A DNA stretch of 64,000 nt, from assembly GCA_946807835.1 (NCBI GenBank), contig OX327697.1:22578001-22642000 (forward strand), read 5' to 3'. Position 1 is the first letter of the stretch; the number at the start of each line of letters is the position of its first letter. A program made the translations under genes and the position numbers. The notes under the pieces are model-generated. The model made no database searches. It saw only the letters and a list, made by a program, of their open reading frames with translations, and was not told the DNA's origin. Positions 1 to 12,764 of the stretch are shown here, one piece after another. The DNA comes from Ailanthus altissimus (lineage: Eukaryota; Streptophyta; Magnoliopsida; Sapindales; Simaroubaceae).

Positions 1-3000
1 AGGGAACGGACTCCCAAATTCAAATATCCATCAACCTACACATTCTTTTTGAAAATAGTGTTGTGAAAAGGAAATCCAAAATGGGAACCACCATAAGCTG
101 AGCTGGGTGGTTGGCTTCTCATGTTCCCAATTTAGAAGTTCTAGATTTGCCTAACAAATACGACAAAACCTGAGTTGCACTGTTTATACAATTACAAATT
201 TGAAGCTTCACGCTAGGATTTTGGTGATACTTCGACTATTTTCCTTTAATTTAAGTCATATTGTAAAAAAAAAAAAAAAAGAAATCTATTAACAGTGGTT
301 CACCACCTATTATCCAAACCGAAGAGACTAGAAGAAAGATACTTGTGATGAGGATGGATATAAGTTGCCCATTCTCAACTTCTCCCCGAGCCTAACAAAA
401 TTTAACTCTTTCATCCTTTGATTTCCGTCGGAGAGGAGGCCCAGCGCTCCCTCTTTTCCTTTCTTGTATCTCCTTTGTTTTAAAAGTAGTTCTCTTTAGT
501 TTCGATTTGTTTTTACATTTTTTTTTTGTTTTGCCTTTATCTTTTTTGTTTTGCTTATTAGTTTATCAGACTTTTTTTGGGTCGATCGTTTTGTTGGGGG
601 GCCAATTGAGAAGTTTGTGTCCTTCGTTAGGGCCACGCCGACCACAGCTGAGCCCTTGTCGTGCATCATTGCCAGTCCCCCACGAGCCATGTTGCTTTTC
701 AGCCTTCTCCCTGCCAACACTCTCTTTGACTAGCTCACCGGTTCTTGATGTGCAACGCCCCCCTAAGATTTGAAACCCTAACCATAGGATATGATACTAT
801 TGTTGTAAATCAATACAAGCCTATAAAAATACAAACACGAAAAAAAAAAATTACAAGAATCAAACAAACACATAATCAAGAAATGATATATAGTGGTTAG
901 GTTTCACTAATAAAACATACATCCAATTTCAAGCTTAGAATAAAAGAACTTGTCCATTATGAATTGAGATTACAGACTTAGAAATTATGATCTAAGAGAC
1001 TCTTACAAGAATCGAATACAAAACAGATTAAAAAGATGAACTAACTCAAGAACCATAAGCTTAAACAGAAATAAAAAAGAGTTTGATTACACTTGAGCAC
1101 GAATTTATGTAACACAAAATTTACCGTTTTACTCAATTACTAATGAGTTTACAATTGTACCTTTACATTTTATATTAAATGACTAGTGGAACCAAACATT
1201 ACAACTACTAAATTTAGAGAAGGGCAATTTCAATACTTGATATCAGTTTTTATCTAATTTTAAACTCATTTATTAGTCTCGAATTGAAATCAAACGAATC
1301 AGTTTTAATTAAATAAAACTAAACCGTTCAATTTGAATCTGCCCACCCCCACCTAAACTATCAAATAAATTGTGTATGTTTTCGGTTCAAGCCAATCAAT
1401 CTTCACATATTATAAAATGGATCATTAGAAATCATGGGATAAAAAGTGTATCTTTCCCATTCAAAGCCAATCTAGAACCTTTGAAAATGAGAGGGATTTG
1501 CCGACATAAAGTAAGATTTTCATGATAGCAAGTGAGGCAATAAAGCAATGATCTGTATTCAATCCCACTTTATTCCAATCCCACTTCCAACTTGCCAAAT
1601 ACATTTATTGGTTGCTAGAAGTTGCCAATTTAAGGTCCAATAAACACAATACCCAATAAAGAAGATGAGACCTCTATTGAAGGTAAAAAAGAACATATCA
1701 ATCTGATTTTTCTAAGCAGACTGAAAAGGAAATTAACAAATATTGAAAATTTAAGTGGCTGAAACCCATTTGGAAAAAGAACAAAAGAGAATTGCTTGTA
1801 TTTTTTAAATTTGCTTTTCAGTATTAAAATAGTTCAAAGGCATTCTAGCTTTTCTAGTCAAAAGTAAGATCATCATTCTTAGCTTACAATTTCATGAGCA
1901 ATGATGCTAGCACTTTCATAGGAGGATCATTTTACATGGAACTTTCACCCTTTATAAATATATAAACTAGTTTGTCTAAAAGAGATTCTCTTTCTCTCTT
2001 TTGTTTTGGTCAAAAGTCATAACCATGATTAAAGATTTTTCATATATATCTTAAATAAACTGTATTGGGAAATGATTAAGTAGCTTGATTTTTATTTTGA
2101 AAGAATTTGTATACAATTAGATAATTTAATCTTAAATAATATAACATATTACATAATTAAGTTCTTTGTTTTTGGGTGGAAAATCTTCCTATTATGTATA
2201 ATTTTGACCGCCTACAAGGCTACAACCAATTTATTACTTTTTATTTATCAGATAATGTTTCGAGAATTTAGCATTATAAAGTATAAATAATTAGTCAAGG
2301 TATTCATTGTATGATGATCTAAATCTAACGACATTATAATAAGAAAAAAAATATTTACATCCCTATTTTTTTTAAAAAAAAGTGATATATAGACTCAAAT
2401 AGTTTCAAAATCTCATTAATGCCCTTATCAAATAACAAATTTTTTTATATTTGAATAGAAAAAAATAATATTTGAACTTTTAAAATTTTTAAAAAAAATG
2501 AACATATAAACCCCTTTTATTATTAAAATAGATGAAAATCATTACTTAATAAATGTATCAATAAAATTTTTAAAATTATTAAAATCTATTTCTTTTTTAA
2601 AACGTTAACTAAAATAGTAACTCATGATTGAATCAATCCTTGCTGCCTAATAAAGTATTATAATATAATGGTTAATTAATGTATAAGGGCATTTTTAACT
2701 TAATATTGAATTTGGGTTAATTTAACTTATTCAGTCATTTAAACGATTTGTTTTTCTAATTTAATAATAATTTTAAATCAATTTTAATTTAATAGAAAAA
2801 GTCAATTCTTTTTTTTTATTTTTTAGTTTAACATAGAAAATGGGAATGACATAACAAATAATTCAAGATTTATTTTTTAAATATTAAAAAAAATAAACAA
2901 GTTAGTCAATTTTAGCTATTCAATACATTAAGCTATACTCAAAATTTAATTAAAAAAAAAACACTACCTAAATTTGACATATTCTCCTCTTTTTTTTCCT

Positions 3001-3109
3001 TACTTGTTATCAGAGTAATTGGTTAAAATATCCATAAAATATTCTCTAGTCCACAAAAAAAAAAGTCACATTAAATAGAAGACCATCTAGAAATTTTTTT
3101 CAAGTAAAT
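1..3109. other. AT-rich intergenic DNA, no supported gene
   Basis: No reading frame here resembles a known protein and none shows a convincing exon series. Short frames around 500-770 overlap a T-rich tract and look random. About 780-1,100 vaguely resembles the A-rich, minus-strand side of a Copia LTR. The end of the stretch near 1,320-1,360, with a CCCACCCCCACC run, resembles the terminus of a hAT-type repeat. Neither resemblance is strong enough to define an element. Confidence 0.5.
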
Positions 3110-3312
3110 TTTAAAATTTAATACTACACTTTTTAAATAAGATTTTAAAATTTTTATTTAAAATTAATATATTACATAATTATTAGATGATAAAATAGTG
3201 TAATTTTTTAAATTATTTATTTTATTATTTGATAATTATTTAATATATAATTATTTAACATATAATTTGAAATGAAGCGTTTAAGAAGTATAATATTATT
3301 TAATTTTAAAAT
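3110..3312. repeat. AT-rich foldback (MITE-like) repeat
   Basis: The left arm (about 3,110-3,197) aligns with the reverse complement of the right arm (about 3,213-3,312) over nearly its full length, with a short spacer near 3,205. Matching parts include AATACTACAC against the complement of GTATAATATT at the outer ends, and TTAGATGATAAAATA against TATTTTATTATTTGA near the centre. There is no coding capacity. A similar sequence recurs near 11.7-11.9 kb, which suggests a dispersed MITE family. I could not fix a target duplication. Confidence 0.45.
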
Positions 3313-5045
3313 ATTTTGATATTGTCAAAAATATTTATTTACTAATGATATTTTTAGTTAATACAGAAAATAAAGCTTTGAATTCAATTTATTTTCCAAT
3401 GCGTTGCGAAATTCGTTAGACCTGACCATTCATATCATATGGTCGTGGTTTGATTATTCTTCGGGAAATTGTTTTTGATCGGAAATATAATTGCTTTCTC
3501 TGTCATCAAATACAGTAGTAGATGAAAGAAATAAAGCAAAATTGTTCGAGTGACAGTGATTGATTGCGCAAGCTGTCCTCTTGAATTTGACAATCTAACG
3601 TGTGTTGGTCTCGCTGATTTGAATTTCCACCGACTAAATGAATGAACCTAACCAGCCAGTGAGATTTGGATTTTGATCAGAAAAATTACAAGTCTTTATA
3701 ACAAAACTTGGTACTCTTTCTTGTAAAAATGGTCAATGATAAGAAATGCGAGCTTCCTAGAACCTCCCCAACTCTTAGAATTTCTAGTCGTTTTAGCATT
3801 ATTATTATTTCCCTCACACGGGTCTCTCTCACAATAACTTGAACAACACGCACATTGCATTGGAGATAGAAATTGTACAACATTTGTTGCATATAATTTA
3901 ATGTGTTTCACGTTGAGTAATGTGACCATTTTGTTCTATGCCTCTATGGCCTAGGCTTTTGAAAATCCTTACGATTTGAATGCATAATTTGGAAAAATTA
4001 TAAAATAAAAAAAAAAAGCCAAAAGCAATCAACTAAGAGTTCACGCGTTTAGTGCTTAACTAGTACCATTATCAAAATAATGAAATAATATATTATTTTC
4101 ATATTTGCCAAAAAAAAATAGACCTTCATAAAGAGATTATTGCACTATCATATTGTCGAGTGTTTGTTATTAATTAAAAATTTTAATTTATTAAATAATA
4201 TTATCTATATATATTTAAAATTTATTTAATGTAAGATGTGATATTTTTTATTCACTCAAATTTAAACATTGACACGTTAAAAATTTAATTTATAAAAAAT
4301 ATAATAATATTTAAATTTGATTAATATATGAATTATTATAAAAAAATTCATATAAGAGAAAAACAATTAGTTGAATATAGAACCTCCTAATTTTTTTATG
4401 AAAAACTTCATATAAAAGGATATCGGACTTTTTTTATTTTATTTGTTTATTGATTGAAAATTGTAAAATTACGATCGAAGTCTAATCTGGCCGTAGATCA
4501 ATTCAAACCTGAGTCGATCAAGTATAATCACAAACTATAGTCCACTTTCCAAACAATGCCTTACTCATATATACACACGTGTCATTCTCCTACTCAAATA
4601 GAATCTCCCAATCTTTAACTCCATTTGCCCATCACAAATTAACAATTAAAAAAAGAAAAACCCAAAAATAAAAAAGACCCTAAACTTGAATGCAAGATAA
4701 GTCAAAGACCCTTCCTAATAAAATAAAATAAAATAAAGAAGAAAAAAAAAAAAAGAGAAGCTTCGTAATCACCTCACCAAAAAGAGAGAGAGAGAGAGGG
4801 TGGAGGGAGCCGGCGTTTAGTGGTTTCGTGAATTGAATGCGACCCAAAAAGCCGCCGTTGGCTCCAAAACTCTCATTAAATTCATATTTAATATTTTCTT
4901 ACAACATCTCTTTATTTTTTATTTATTTATTTCAATACGAAGTTTTCTTCTTCTTCTGATTTGACACGCACATATACTCCTCTTTTCCTCTGAAAAGAAA
5001 AAAGAATAATCTTTTATTTTTTTAATTCATTTATTCATTCACAGA
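3313..5045. other. Intergenic DNA upstream of the guanylate kinase gene
   Basis: AT-rich DNA with no supported gene. The last 300 bases contain a GA-rich tract (GAGAGAGAGAGAGG around 4,785-4,800), poly-A runs and CT-rich stretches typical of plant core-promoter surroundings. It probably holds the promoter of the gene that follows; no specific regulatory element is claimed. Confidence 0.45.
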
Positions 5046-5053
5046 TATAAATA
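5046..5053 (+). promoter_or_regulatory. TATA box of the guanylate kinase gene
   Basis: TATAAATA lies about 80 bases before the first 5'-UTR splice donor (CAG|GTAATA at 5,131-5,136). This predicts a transcription start near 5,075-5,090, giving a short non-coding first exon that ends at 5,133. The placement is inferred from spacing only. Confidence 0.6.
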
Positions 5054-5405
5054 GCCGTGTGTTTTTAGCTGAACAAATACAGAAGAAGCTTGTTTTGTTT
5101 TAGCAGCAGCAGAGCTTTCTACTTGTAATCCAGGTAATAACACGGGTTATCTATCTGTATGTCTTTTTTGTTTGTGCTGTCTTTATTATTATTATTTTCA
5201 AATAATGATTTCTGGTGCATTGGTTTTAAATAACAATGTCTGGCTTGATCCATAGATTTTAGCCGCTGTTATGAGATTTTAGTGTTCTTTTTATTATCTC
5301 TCTTATGCAAGTTGATTTGTTTTTTTTATAGCTATGGTTTGTTCTTGTTCTGTTTTTTTTATCAAGACACGAATTTCAACAATATGGATGCAATTTCCGC
5401 CGCTG

Positions 5406-5438
<33 letters not shown>

Positions 5439-5728
5439 TAGTTTTTTATAATGGAAATATTTTTGAACATCCGGGTTTTAATTTTTGGAGTCTATTGTGT
5501 TGTGATGCTCAAGTTCGATTTTTTGAACAGTTTTTTTTATAAAAAAACATTTGGGCATAGACATGGGTTTGTATTGGTTTGATGTAATTTCTGCACTTTA
5601 TGTCCCTTCAAGCGTGTACATTTATGCTTATTGCTAGATCCAGGAATATGTGTACTCTTGATTTGATATTTTGTATCTCTATGTTGTATTGATCAGGGTG
5701 AATCTTGTATTGGGGGCGTAGATAATCC

Positions 5729-8555
5729 ATGGTGAGCTTTTCATCATTATTTTCTGCTCTCAATTGCACCAAATTGATATTAGAAAAAAAGGAAAAAGAA
5801 ATTCAGAACGAAGTATTCTTCCTCTGGGATGTAGTATGATAATTGTTTGGAATTGGGGATCATAATGGTTGCTTTTCTTTTTAATGTTCTTGTGTTTGTG
5901 TTTTGTGGCTATATTAGGGAGAAGCTCCAGCTTTCATTGTTGGTCATCTGCAGAATGGGAATGGATTTCCAAACAGCTTCAGTTTAAAGTCCAAGAGCTC
6001 TGAAACAAAGATTGTGATTGGTGACAAAACAGTAAGATAACTTGTTATGCTAACTTGTTCCTTTTTAAGGAGTCCCTTTGTGTTAATAGTGGGTTTATCA
6101 TGTTGATCATCTTACCAATCAGAATTGCTCTGCATAATTTCTTAACAGTACGTCCTTGATGGGACCGATGAATCCATTTCAGTTAAGATTTATGACAAAT
6201 CTACTGGACTGTGGTGAGTTTGTAGCTCCAGCTGCGAAGTTACTTCATTTGGGTTTTGGGTTTAGCATTTAGTGTGTTGATTTCTGGTAATATTTGCAGG
6301 GTGAATCCCACTGTGCAGGGAACAGAACCCAAGGGTAAAGGCCATTCGGCTATACTCTTTAATGAAGATCGAATATTGGTTATCAAGAAGGGGTCAAGCC
6401 CAGATGACAGCATTTGGTTTCTGGAGGTTAGTTTCAACAAGTCAAGACCTTTTGTTAGGCTGTTTGGACACCATAAATCTGTGGCACAGGCTGGTTTTTA
6501 CATTGTAAAATATCAGGACAATGCGCGATAATCAAATTTAGAACACTTCTATTTGATTCTTTTTTCTTTTCTAAAAAAAAAAATTGAAAACACTTCTTTA
6601 ACCTTCTAGTGATTTGTAATTTTCTTTTTATTGAAGTGTTTTTTTGGTTTAAATGTTGGTAGGTGGACACCCCATATGTTAGGGAGCAGAAGAAAATGGT
6701 ACAGGATGAAGTTGTTGCCTGGAGTAAAGGTGTGATAGGCAATGTTGAGAAGCCGGTTGTTATTAGTGGTCCTTCTGCAGTAGGTAAGGGAACATTGATA
6801 TCCATGCTCATGAAGGAATTTCCTTCCATGTTTGGAAAATCTGTGAGCCACACCACCCGTGCACCGAGGGGAACCGAAGAGGATGGGGTGGACTACCACT
6901 TCACTGAGCGAAGTGTTATGGAGAAAGAGATAAAAGATGGTAAATTCCTTGAGTCTGCCTCTGTTCATGGAAATCTTTATGGCACCAGTGTTGAAGCTGT
7001 TGAGGTGGTAGCGGATGCTGGAAAGGTACACAAAGCATCCATATACTTTTTATCTTCACGGATGAGAATTAAGCTAAAAAATTTCAAAGGTTAATAATGA
7101 GTATTAGACATGGGACCGAATTATTCCCATCTTTGATAGTTTCAGTGGAACTGCAACTCTAAATTCCCCAATTGCAGCATGCATATATCTAGTAGTTGTA
7201 GGAAGTGATTTTGCTAGATTACAACTTATCTTTCTTTCCTTTCTTTTTTTTCAAAAGAAAGATCAGAAAAAAGGAGAGTATGTTGCTAAATCTCTCTTAT
7301 TCTCACAACTAGTGGCATTATGCTGTTTATGGTAAAAGATGAGTTTGTCCCTTTTCATGTACTGCAGAGAATTCGAAGACCACTAAAAATGGGATAATTT
7401 ACCTACCTTGCACTATCTAGAAAATAGTTACTTTGAATAAAAGCATCTCATAAGAATCCTCAAACTAATGGCTTTAGGAAGTACCATAACATAAAATAGG
7501 TTGGATGTTTTAGTTAAACAGTCCTAGTAGCGCCTCTTCCAGTTGAAACATTAGAGAGGTTATATGCTTTGAAATTGCATGGATGAAATTGATTTTGAAT
7601 TTTAGGTTGGGTAATTGTAGATGCTATATCTGGGTAAATTGAAACTATTTGCGCATGCAAACTTCAATTTTGTTTCTTTCTCCTGGTTTCCTTGCAGAGA
7701 TGCATTCTTGACATTGATGTCCAAGGGGCGGTGTCTGTGAGGGCTAGTCCTCTTGATGCTATTTTCATATTCATCTGTCCACCCTCAATGGAGGAGCTTG
7801 AGAAGCGCCTCCGTGCAAGGTAAATACAGCAACCAAGTTTGACGGATGTCATTTCTATTTTTCCTTGCACTGGTTCCAATTTTAAAAATTCTAAACAGGG
7901 GGACAGAGACCAAAGAACAGATCAAAACACGACTTGAAAATGCCAAGGCAGAGATTGAACAAGGGAATTCCCCTAAAATCTTTCATCATAATTTGTGTAA
8001 TGATAACCTTGAACACTGTTACGCGAGTCTTAAGGTAATTTTCTGTTCATGCATATTTTTGTGAATCTTTTTTCTTTCTTGCTTTCTTATCCTAATTGGA
8101 CATATCCGCATTCGTGTAGAAACTCTTGGGACTTGATGGGAGTACAGTTGAAAACCATCAAACAAGTAAGAAAGCCCCTCAATTATCCTAAGCTCTTGTA
8201 TATGTTTTGCCTTAAATAGAAGTTAATAAATCTCAATTTGTCATTTCAGCACCCAAGGGGATTCATTTGCTAGCTGAACACTCTGTATCAAAAGTTGATA
8301 ACAAAATCCTCATAAACAGCAGCACTGGAGAACTAGAGAAAGCGTCAAAGAACTTGTTAAGTGCATTTTATTTTTGTTCTATGAGGCAATACCTGATGAT
8401 TAGATTCGTAACTAACTGAGATCTATATGTAATACAGAATTGTTTTGGATGTATCCTCACTCAAAGGTGGAGCTCCTGGATGGACTAGAGGACTTCAAGT
8501 TTACACAGTTGATTCATTTTCTGACGCTTTAAATGGGGTCAATAAGTTGAGCTAA
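5729..8555 (+). CDS. GK1: Guanylate kinase with N-terminal kelch/galactose-oxidase-like region, plant GK-1/GK-2 type
   Basis: Phosphorylates GMP/dGMP to GDP/dGDP using ATP. Plant homologues of this form are cytosolic or nuclear. I assembled ten coding exons by GT-AG sites: 5729-5731, 5918-6031, 6149-6213, 6300-6426, 6663-7025, 7698-7819, 7899-8034, 8120-8165, 8250-8355 and 8438-8555. They total 1,200 nt (399 residues plus stop), close to the roughly 390 residues of Arabidopsis GK-1. A non-coding exon ends at 5,133 and the second exon starts at 5,697. The protein begins MGEAPAF as in its relatives. Residues 1-100 form the beta-propeller-like leader. The P-loop GPSAVGKG is at 139-146, the GMP-binding SHTTRAPR at 165-172, GVDYHF at about 178-183, and the lid arginines in KRLRARGTET. 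The 80-residue C-terminal tail is less conserved. The start codon is the last codon before an intron. No broken exon was found. It stands alone, with no co-oriented neighbour. Confidence 0.93.
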
Positions 8556-10160
8556 TGGCTCCCTTGTTGTGACTAACCTGGTTTCTCGTTTAAAATTTCT
8601 CTGAGCTCTTCTTATAAGACTTAGAAAGGGGAGCTTTGATGAAGCTCTGATTGTGATACAATGAGACAATGAGATGTACGTTATCACTACTACTTTTTTT
8701 ACCCAGCATTCTTTCCTTGTTTTAGAACCGAACTGACTTGTAGGGATAGTTGAGAGATGATTCATGATTAGTGCGGCAAGAATTATCGGAAGCCAAATGT
8801 ATGCTGATCTATTTGAAGTACAAATAGAACAGTGAGACAAGCCAGGAAAAAGCTTACTGAGTGTTGATTTTATTGGAAAAGTAGCGTCCTGTTAGTGTAA
8901 TATAATTCATAGTCTGGATGTAGTCCCACCCATAGAAATATGGTGGTAGGTGGCTGAATTGAGAAAAATTATCACAAATTTCCCTTGAAATGTAAGTGAA
9001 GAGAGTAATAATATTGAATTTGAATGAATTAAGGTTCATATGGTATAGATGTGGTGTGGCATTGAAGCCACAACAATTGTGGACTGAACTCACTAGCTAT
9101 GAGTTGAAAGGATGCGAGTTATTTGATAAATTCTTAAATGTGGAGTGGAAGTAGTGATTACTAAACACTAAAATCGCGCTTCTATTCTATACCAAGGAGG
9201 AAGCCAAATTTAGAGTCAAACCCATAACAAATATAGGCGTCTTGTATTGGGTTTTTTCTTAAAAAAAATATAAGTTTTTTTTGTCTTCTAGAGAGTAGAT
9301 ATTCTTAATAATATGAGCGGTTGGCCGTTACTGAGACACCGAATTGGCATTGAACTGGCATGAATTGAATTTAGCTGGCAATAGGCATGCTTGAGGCTTG
9401 GGTAGGGCCTAAACTCAAGTGGGGTTTCTGTATTTTGATAAAGACTTGCAGCTACTCTTTATGTTACTGATTCAGGGCAACATGGCCATTGGTCAGTTTT
9501 GCTTTGCTGATCTTGGCCTTGTGGGGGCAAAGAATCATGCACCCAGTAGTAAAAGCTTAGCATTCTTTCATTTCAAAAAGTTGGTAAGCAATTTTTTTTA
9601 GGCTTGTAATTCTCCACATATATGCCAAACTTGGGCGGCAATTTGGCATGGCTCTCATGGGATTCTTTCTTTTGTTGAGCGATTAATTTGAGCTTAGATT
9701 AGAAGCTTCGTCATTTACTGACAAAATGCAACAGCATGTTCATGTTGTGTGACGAAAGTCTTTTGCAAGTTGGATTGCTGGAATCTTTTACCAAATATTT
9801 TTTTTTTATTTCTTTTCCCCCTAGCGTGGGACCGAAAAAGAAACCTCAGAGTCCAAGTTGGACCCTTTATGTCAATCTTTGTAGGACCCATTCTTTCACA
9901 TGATCAACAAAATATTTGATCTGCCGGCTTTGACAGGGGAGAGGGCATGTTTGAACAATTGAAAAATGATAACTAGATATAGATTTTTATTTTTATTTTA
10001 GAAGCATTTTGGAGAAAAAGAACAAGAATAAAAAAAAAAGAGAGAGATAGAGTTTTGAGAGAAACAGTTTTGAGCAGCATGCAAGAGAAAGAGTTTTGAA
10101 GATTCACCAAACGGGCTTTGATAGTCTCTGAAATCTCAAGGGACCATTGGAAAGGTAATA
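8556..10160. other. 3' UTR and intergenic DNA downstream of the guanylate kinase gene
   Basis: The 3' UTR probably ends within the first 200-350 bases after the stop, but no single poly(A) signal stands out. The rest shows no supported gene. A 60-codon frame near 9,419-9,601 has no recognisable similarity and no exon support, so it is not called. Confidence 0.45.
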
Positions 10161-11549
10161 AGGGATTATCACATACCTCCCCTGAGGTCTGTTAAATTTT
10201 CATTGAGATGGTGAGAATCCAAAATAAGGCAGAAACCTCCCCTATCGTCAACTCACTGTTTACATCCATTAATAGAATTAGGGTTATCTTAGTAATTTCC
10301 ATCTAAAATTCTTAATGGTCATTCTTATTTCCCAATTGCTAATTTCTTTAAAAAAAAAATTAAAGCAAGTACTTTGATTCCTTCAGCTACCAAATCCAAT
10401 TCTTGACTGGTAGTGGCATTGGCCCAAGGAGAGATGACCCATCATGGCACCATCTCGATGGTTAACTTGGAAAGGAATCATTCACGAAAACAAGTCTCAA
10501 CCTCACCCAAAAATTGATCCTAAAAATTAAAGATGAAACAACTAAATCCTTACCTCCAGGTCTCACAAAATCTGCAGTTATTTTTTTTTAAAGGTTACAA
10601 GCCTTCAACTTTACTTGTAATGCAGAATAGTTCGCTTCTTATTCTTTACCTCCAGGCCTGGCTTACACTTGATGAATTGATCAGTCATGAGCTTATAAAA
10701 TCCTTTGTGAATTAGTTTTTGAAAGAGTAAGTGGGTTGCAATTTCATAAAATGAATAATGGTAATTCAAGTTTGTTTATTTTATTTGTAGTGCATTCATA
10801 AACTATTTTTCTATCTTTAACTTTTTATAACTTTTTTTTATACTGTCTACAACTATAGATGTTGTTCACATGCTTTCTTTTGTTGTTTGGCTACAACAAA
10901 ACATCACTTGATTTTTGAGTATTTTGTTTCATATTCATTAGTGAAAATTTATGTGTTTAATTGTGTAACGATCTCACATCAATTAAGTGTGGAAGAGTGG
11001 GTGATTTTTTTTTTTTTGTAGTGCATTCATAAACTATTTTCCTTATCTTTAAACTTTTATAATTTTTGAGTATTTATTTCATATTTATTAGTGAAATTTT
11101 ATATGCTTAATTGTATAACGATTCTACATCGATTAAGTATGGAATTAGTGGGTGGTTTATAAGTTTATAGGCTCTCTCTTCTTACAAGCTATTTTCAAGG
11201 TAAATTCTATCACAAATTTGTCTCAAATTGAGAATTCTTCTTGATTGGTACGAATTATTGTGAGAATTGATGGATGATTTATAGTGTACTTAATCAAGTC
11301 TTCCTGAAAGTTGAGAATTATTGATATTTAAGAAGTGTTTAGTGAATTTTTTTGTTGTGGTAGGAACTTTAATATAAATATATATAATTGTCAATTTATT
11401 CATAAAAGATTAAATGACTCATTTTATAGAATTTTGTCAAGTGCTTTAACGAGGAGCTAAGTTCAGTGGAGGTTTCTGCCTATTTTCATATTCTCGCTAT
11501 TTAAGTGAAATATCAATAAATCTTGGGAGAGGTAAGTGATAATTCCCCC
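10161..11549. mobile_element. Non-autonomous Mutator-like element (MULE) with long terminal inverted repeats
   Basis: The first roughly 85 bases match the reverse complement of the last roughly 85 bases. Matching blocks include GGATTATCACATACCTCCCC against the complement of GGGAGAGGTAAGTGATAATT, and the block GGCAGAAACCTCC at the inner edge of both arms. The flanks AAAGGTAATA (10,151-10,160) and AAAGATAATA (11,550-11,559) match in nine of ten positions. This fits the 9-bp target duplication typical of Mutator-like elements. The interior encodes no transposase, so movement would depend on an autonomous relative. Confidence 0.7.
10785..11155. repeat. Imperfect direct duplication inside the MULE
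   Basis: A segment starting TTGTAGTGCATTCATAAAC at 10,785 is repeated from 11,015. Both copies run into ATTGTGTAACGATCTCACATC-like sequence and then ATTAAGTGTGGAAGAGTGGG-like sequence. The first copy carries about 75 extra bases in the middle. It is non-coding. Confidence 0.65.
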
Positions 11550-11689
11550 AAAGATAATATGAGGAGCGTAAACAGGGGTCCTACGTTCTGAGACCAAACC
11601 TCCTTGCGTTATCTAACTGGGCCCATGATTTTATTATTGACTCTTCCTTTTTCGTAAAATTAAGTATAATCTTATACTCTTCAAAATAT

Positions 11690-11885
11690 TTCTTAAATTT
11701 TAAATTTTAAATGAAATGTTAAATAATTATGAATAATATTAAGTATTTTAAATTATATTAAAAATTATTTATCAAATAATTATTAGATGACATAAATAAT
11801 TTTAAAATTTATACTATTTTACTATTTAATAATTATTTGACATATTATTTTTTAAAATATAATTTATAATATTTAGCATTATTTG
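11690..11885. repeat. AT-rich foldback repeat, second member
   Basis: AAATAATTATTAGATGACATAA near 11,776 is mirrored by TTACTATTTAATAATTATTTGACATA near 11,820-11,846. The sequence resembles the foldback at 3,110-3,312. Edges are vague because the whole area is over 80% A+T by eye, so part of the match may be compositional. Confidence 0.35.
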
Positions 11886-12416
11886 ACAATTATCAAGTGA
11901 AAAATGATGCAATGAATAATTTTAAAAATTACAAAAATTAATTATTTAATAGTTGTTTGATACCTCATTTAATATTTAAATTTGAGATGTATAGCATTAT
12001 TATAAAATTAATCAAGTAAAATGAATATTGTAACTTTTTTACATACGAACATTTTTTTATTTCAATTATGCACTTATCACTTATTACTATGCTCTACTTT
12101 TTAAATTCGCACAAAAATTCTGCTTCATTCATTTTTTTGGGTTACATATTATCATGTGTTTAAGCAGTAAACTTACTAATATATATATGAAAAACGATGT
12201 ACAAACCTCCAGGACAAAAGTTTCATAAACTCTTAATGTTTTAAAAGAGTCATTTCTCGTGTCAAATAATGTATTTTGTATTAATTAATCAAAAAAGGAG
12301 CGTTTACATATTATCATTTTGGACGATTTTTATATCTTTATAATTATATAAAAAAATATATACACCTATTGTTAAAAAATTGCTTACAATGGAATAGTTA
12401 AGATATTAAATTTTCG

Positions 12417-12764
12417 CTCAAATGTCTTGGGTTCGAGTTTTATTAAGTGTATGTTTTTATCCTTTCACATATTAGTCCATTTAGTGTATATATAAAAAAT
12501 AAATAATCTTGACATATAAATTAACTTTTTAAAGTGCTAATTAAACTATGATTAATCTTTCAAATATTAATCAAATCATGATTAATTTTACTCAAATGTC
12601 TTGGGTTTGAGTCTTATTAAGTGCATGTTTTTATCTTTTCACATATTAGTCCATTTAGTGTATATATAAAAAATAGATAATCTTGACATATAAATTAACT
12701 TTTTCAGGTGCTAATTAAACTATGATTAATTTTTCAGGTATTAATCAAATCATGATTAGTTTCT
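12417..12764. repeat. 174-bp tandem duplication (two copies)
   Basis: The segment starting CTCAAATGTCTTGGGTT at 12,417 is repeated immediately from 12,591, at roughly 95% identity by eye. Both copies contain CATATTAGTCCATTTAGTG and then ATAATCTTGACATATAAATT. There is no coding potential. Confidence 0.85.

Noticed and set aside
5282..5542. 86-codon frame with a run of tyrosines
   Set aside because: It lies in the first leader intron of the guanylate kinase gene; the tyrosines come from an (ATT)n microsatellite.
6214..6300. A suspected one-base frameshift at the fourth intron of the guanylate kinase gene
   Set aside because: On recounting, the acceptor ends at 6,299 and the exon starts with GGTGAAT at 6,300, which restores the Trp codon; the intron is canonical.
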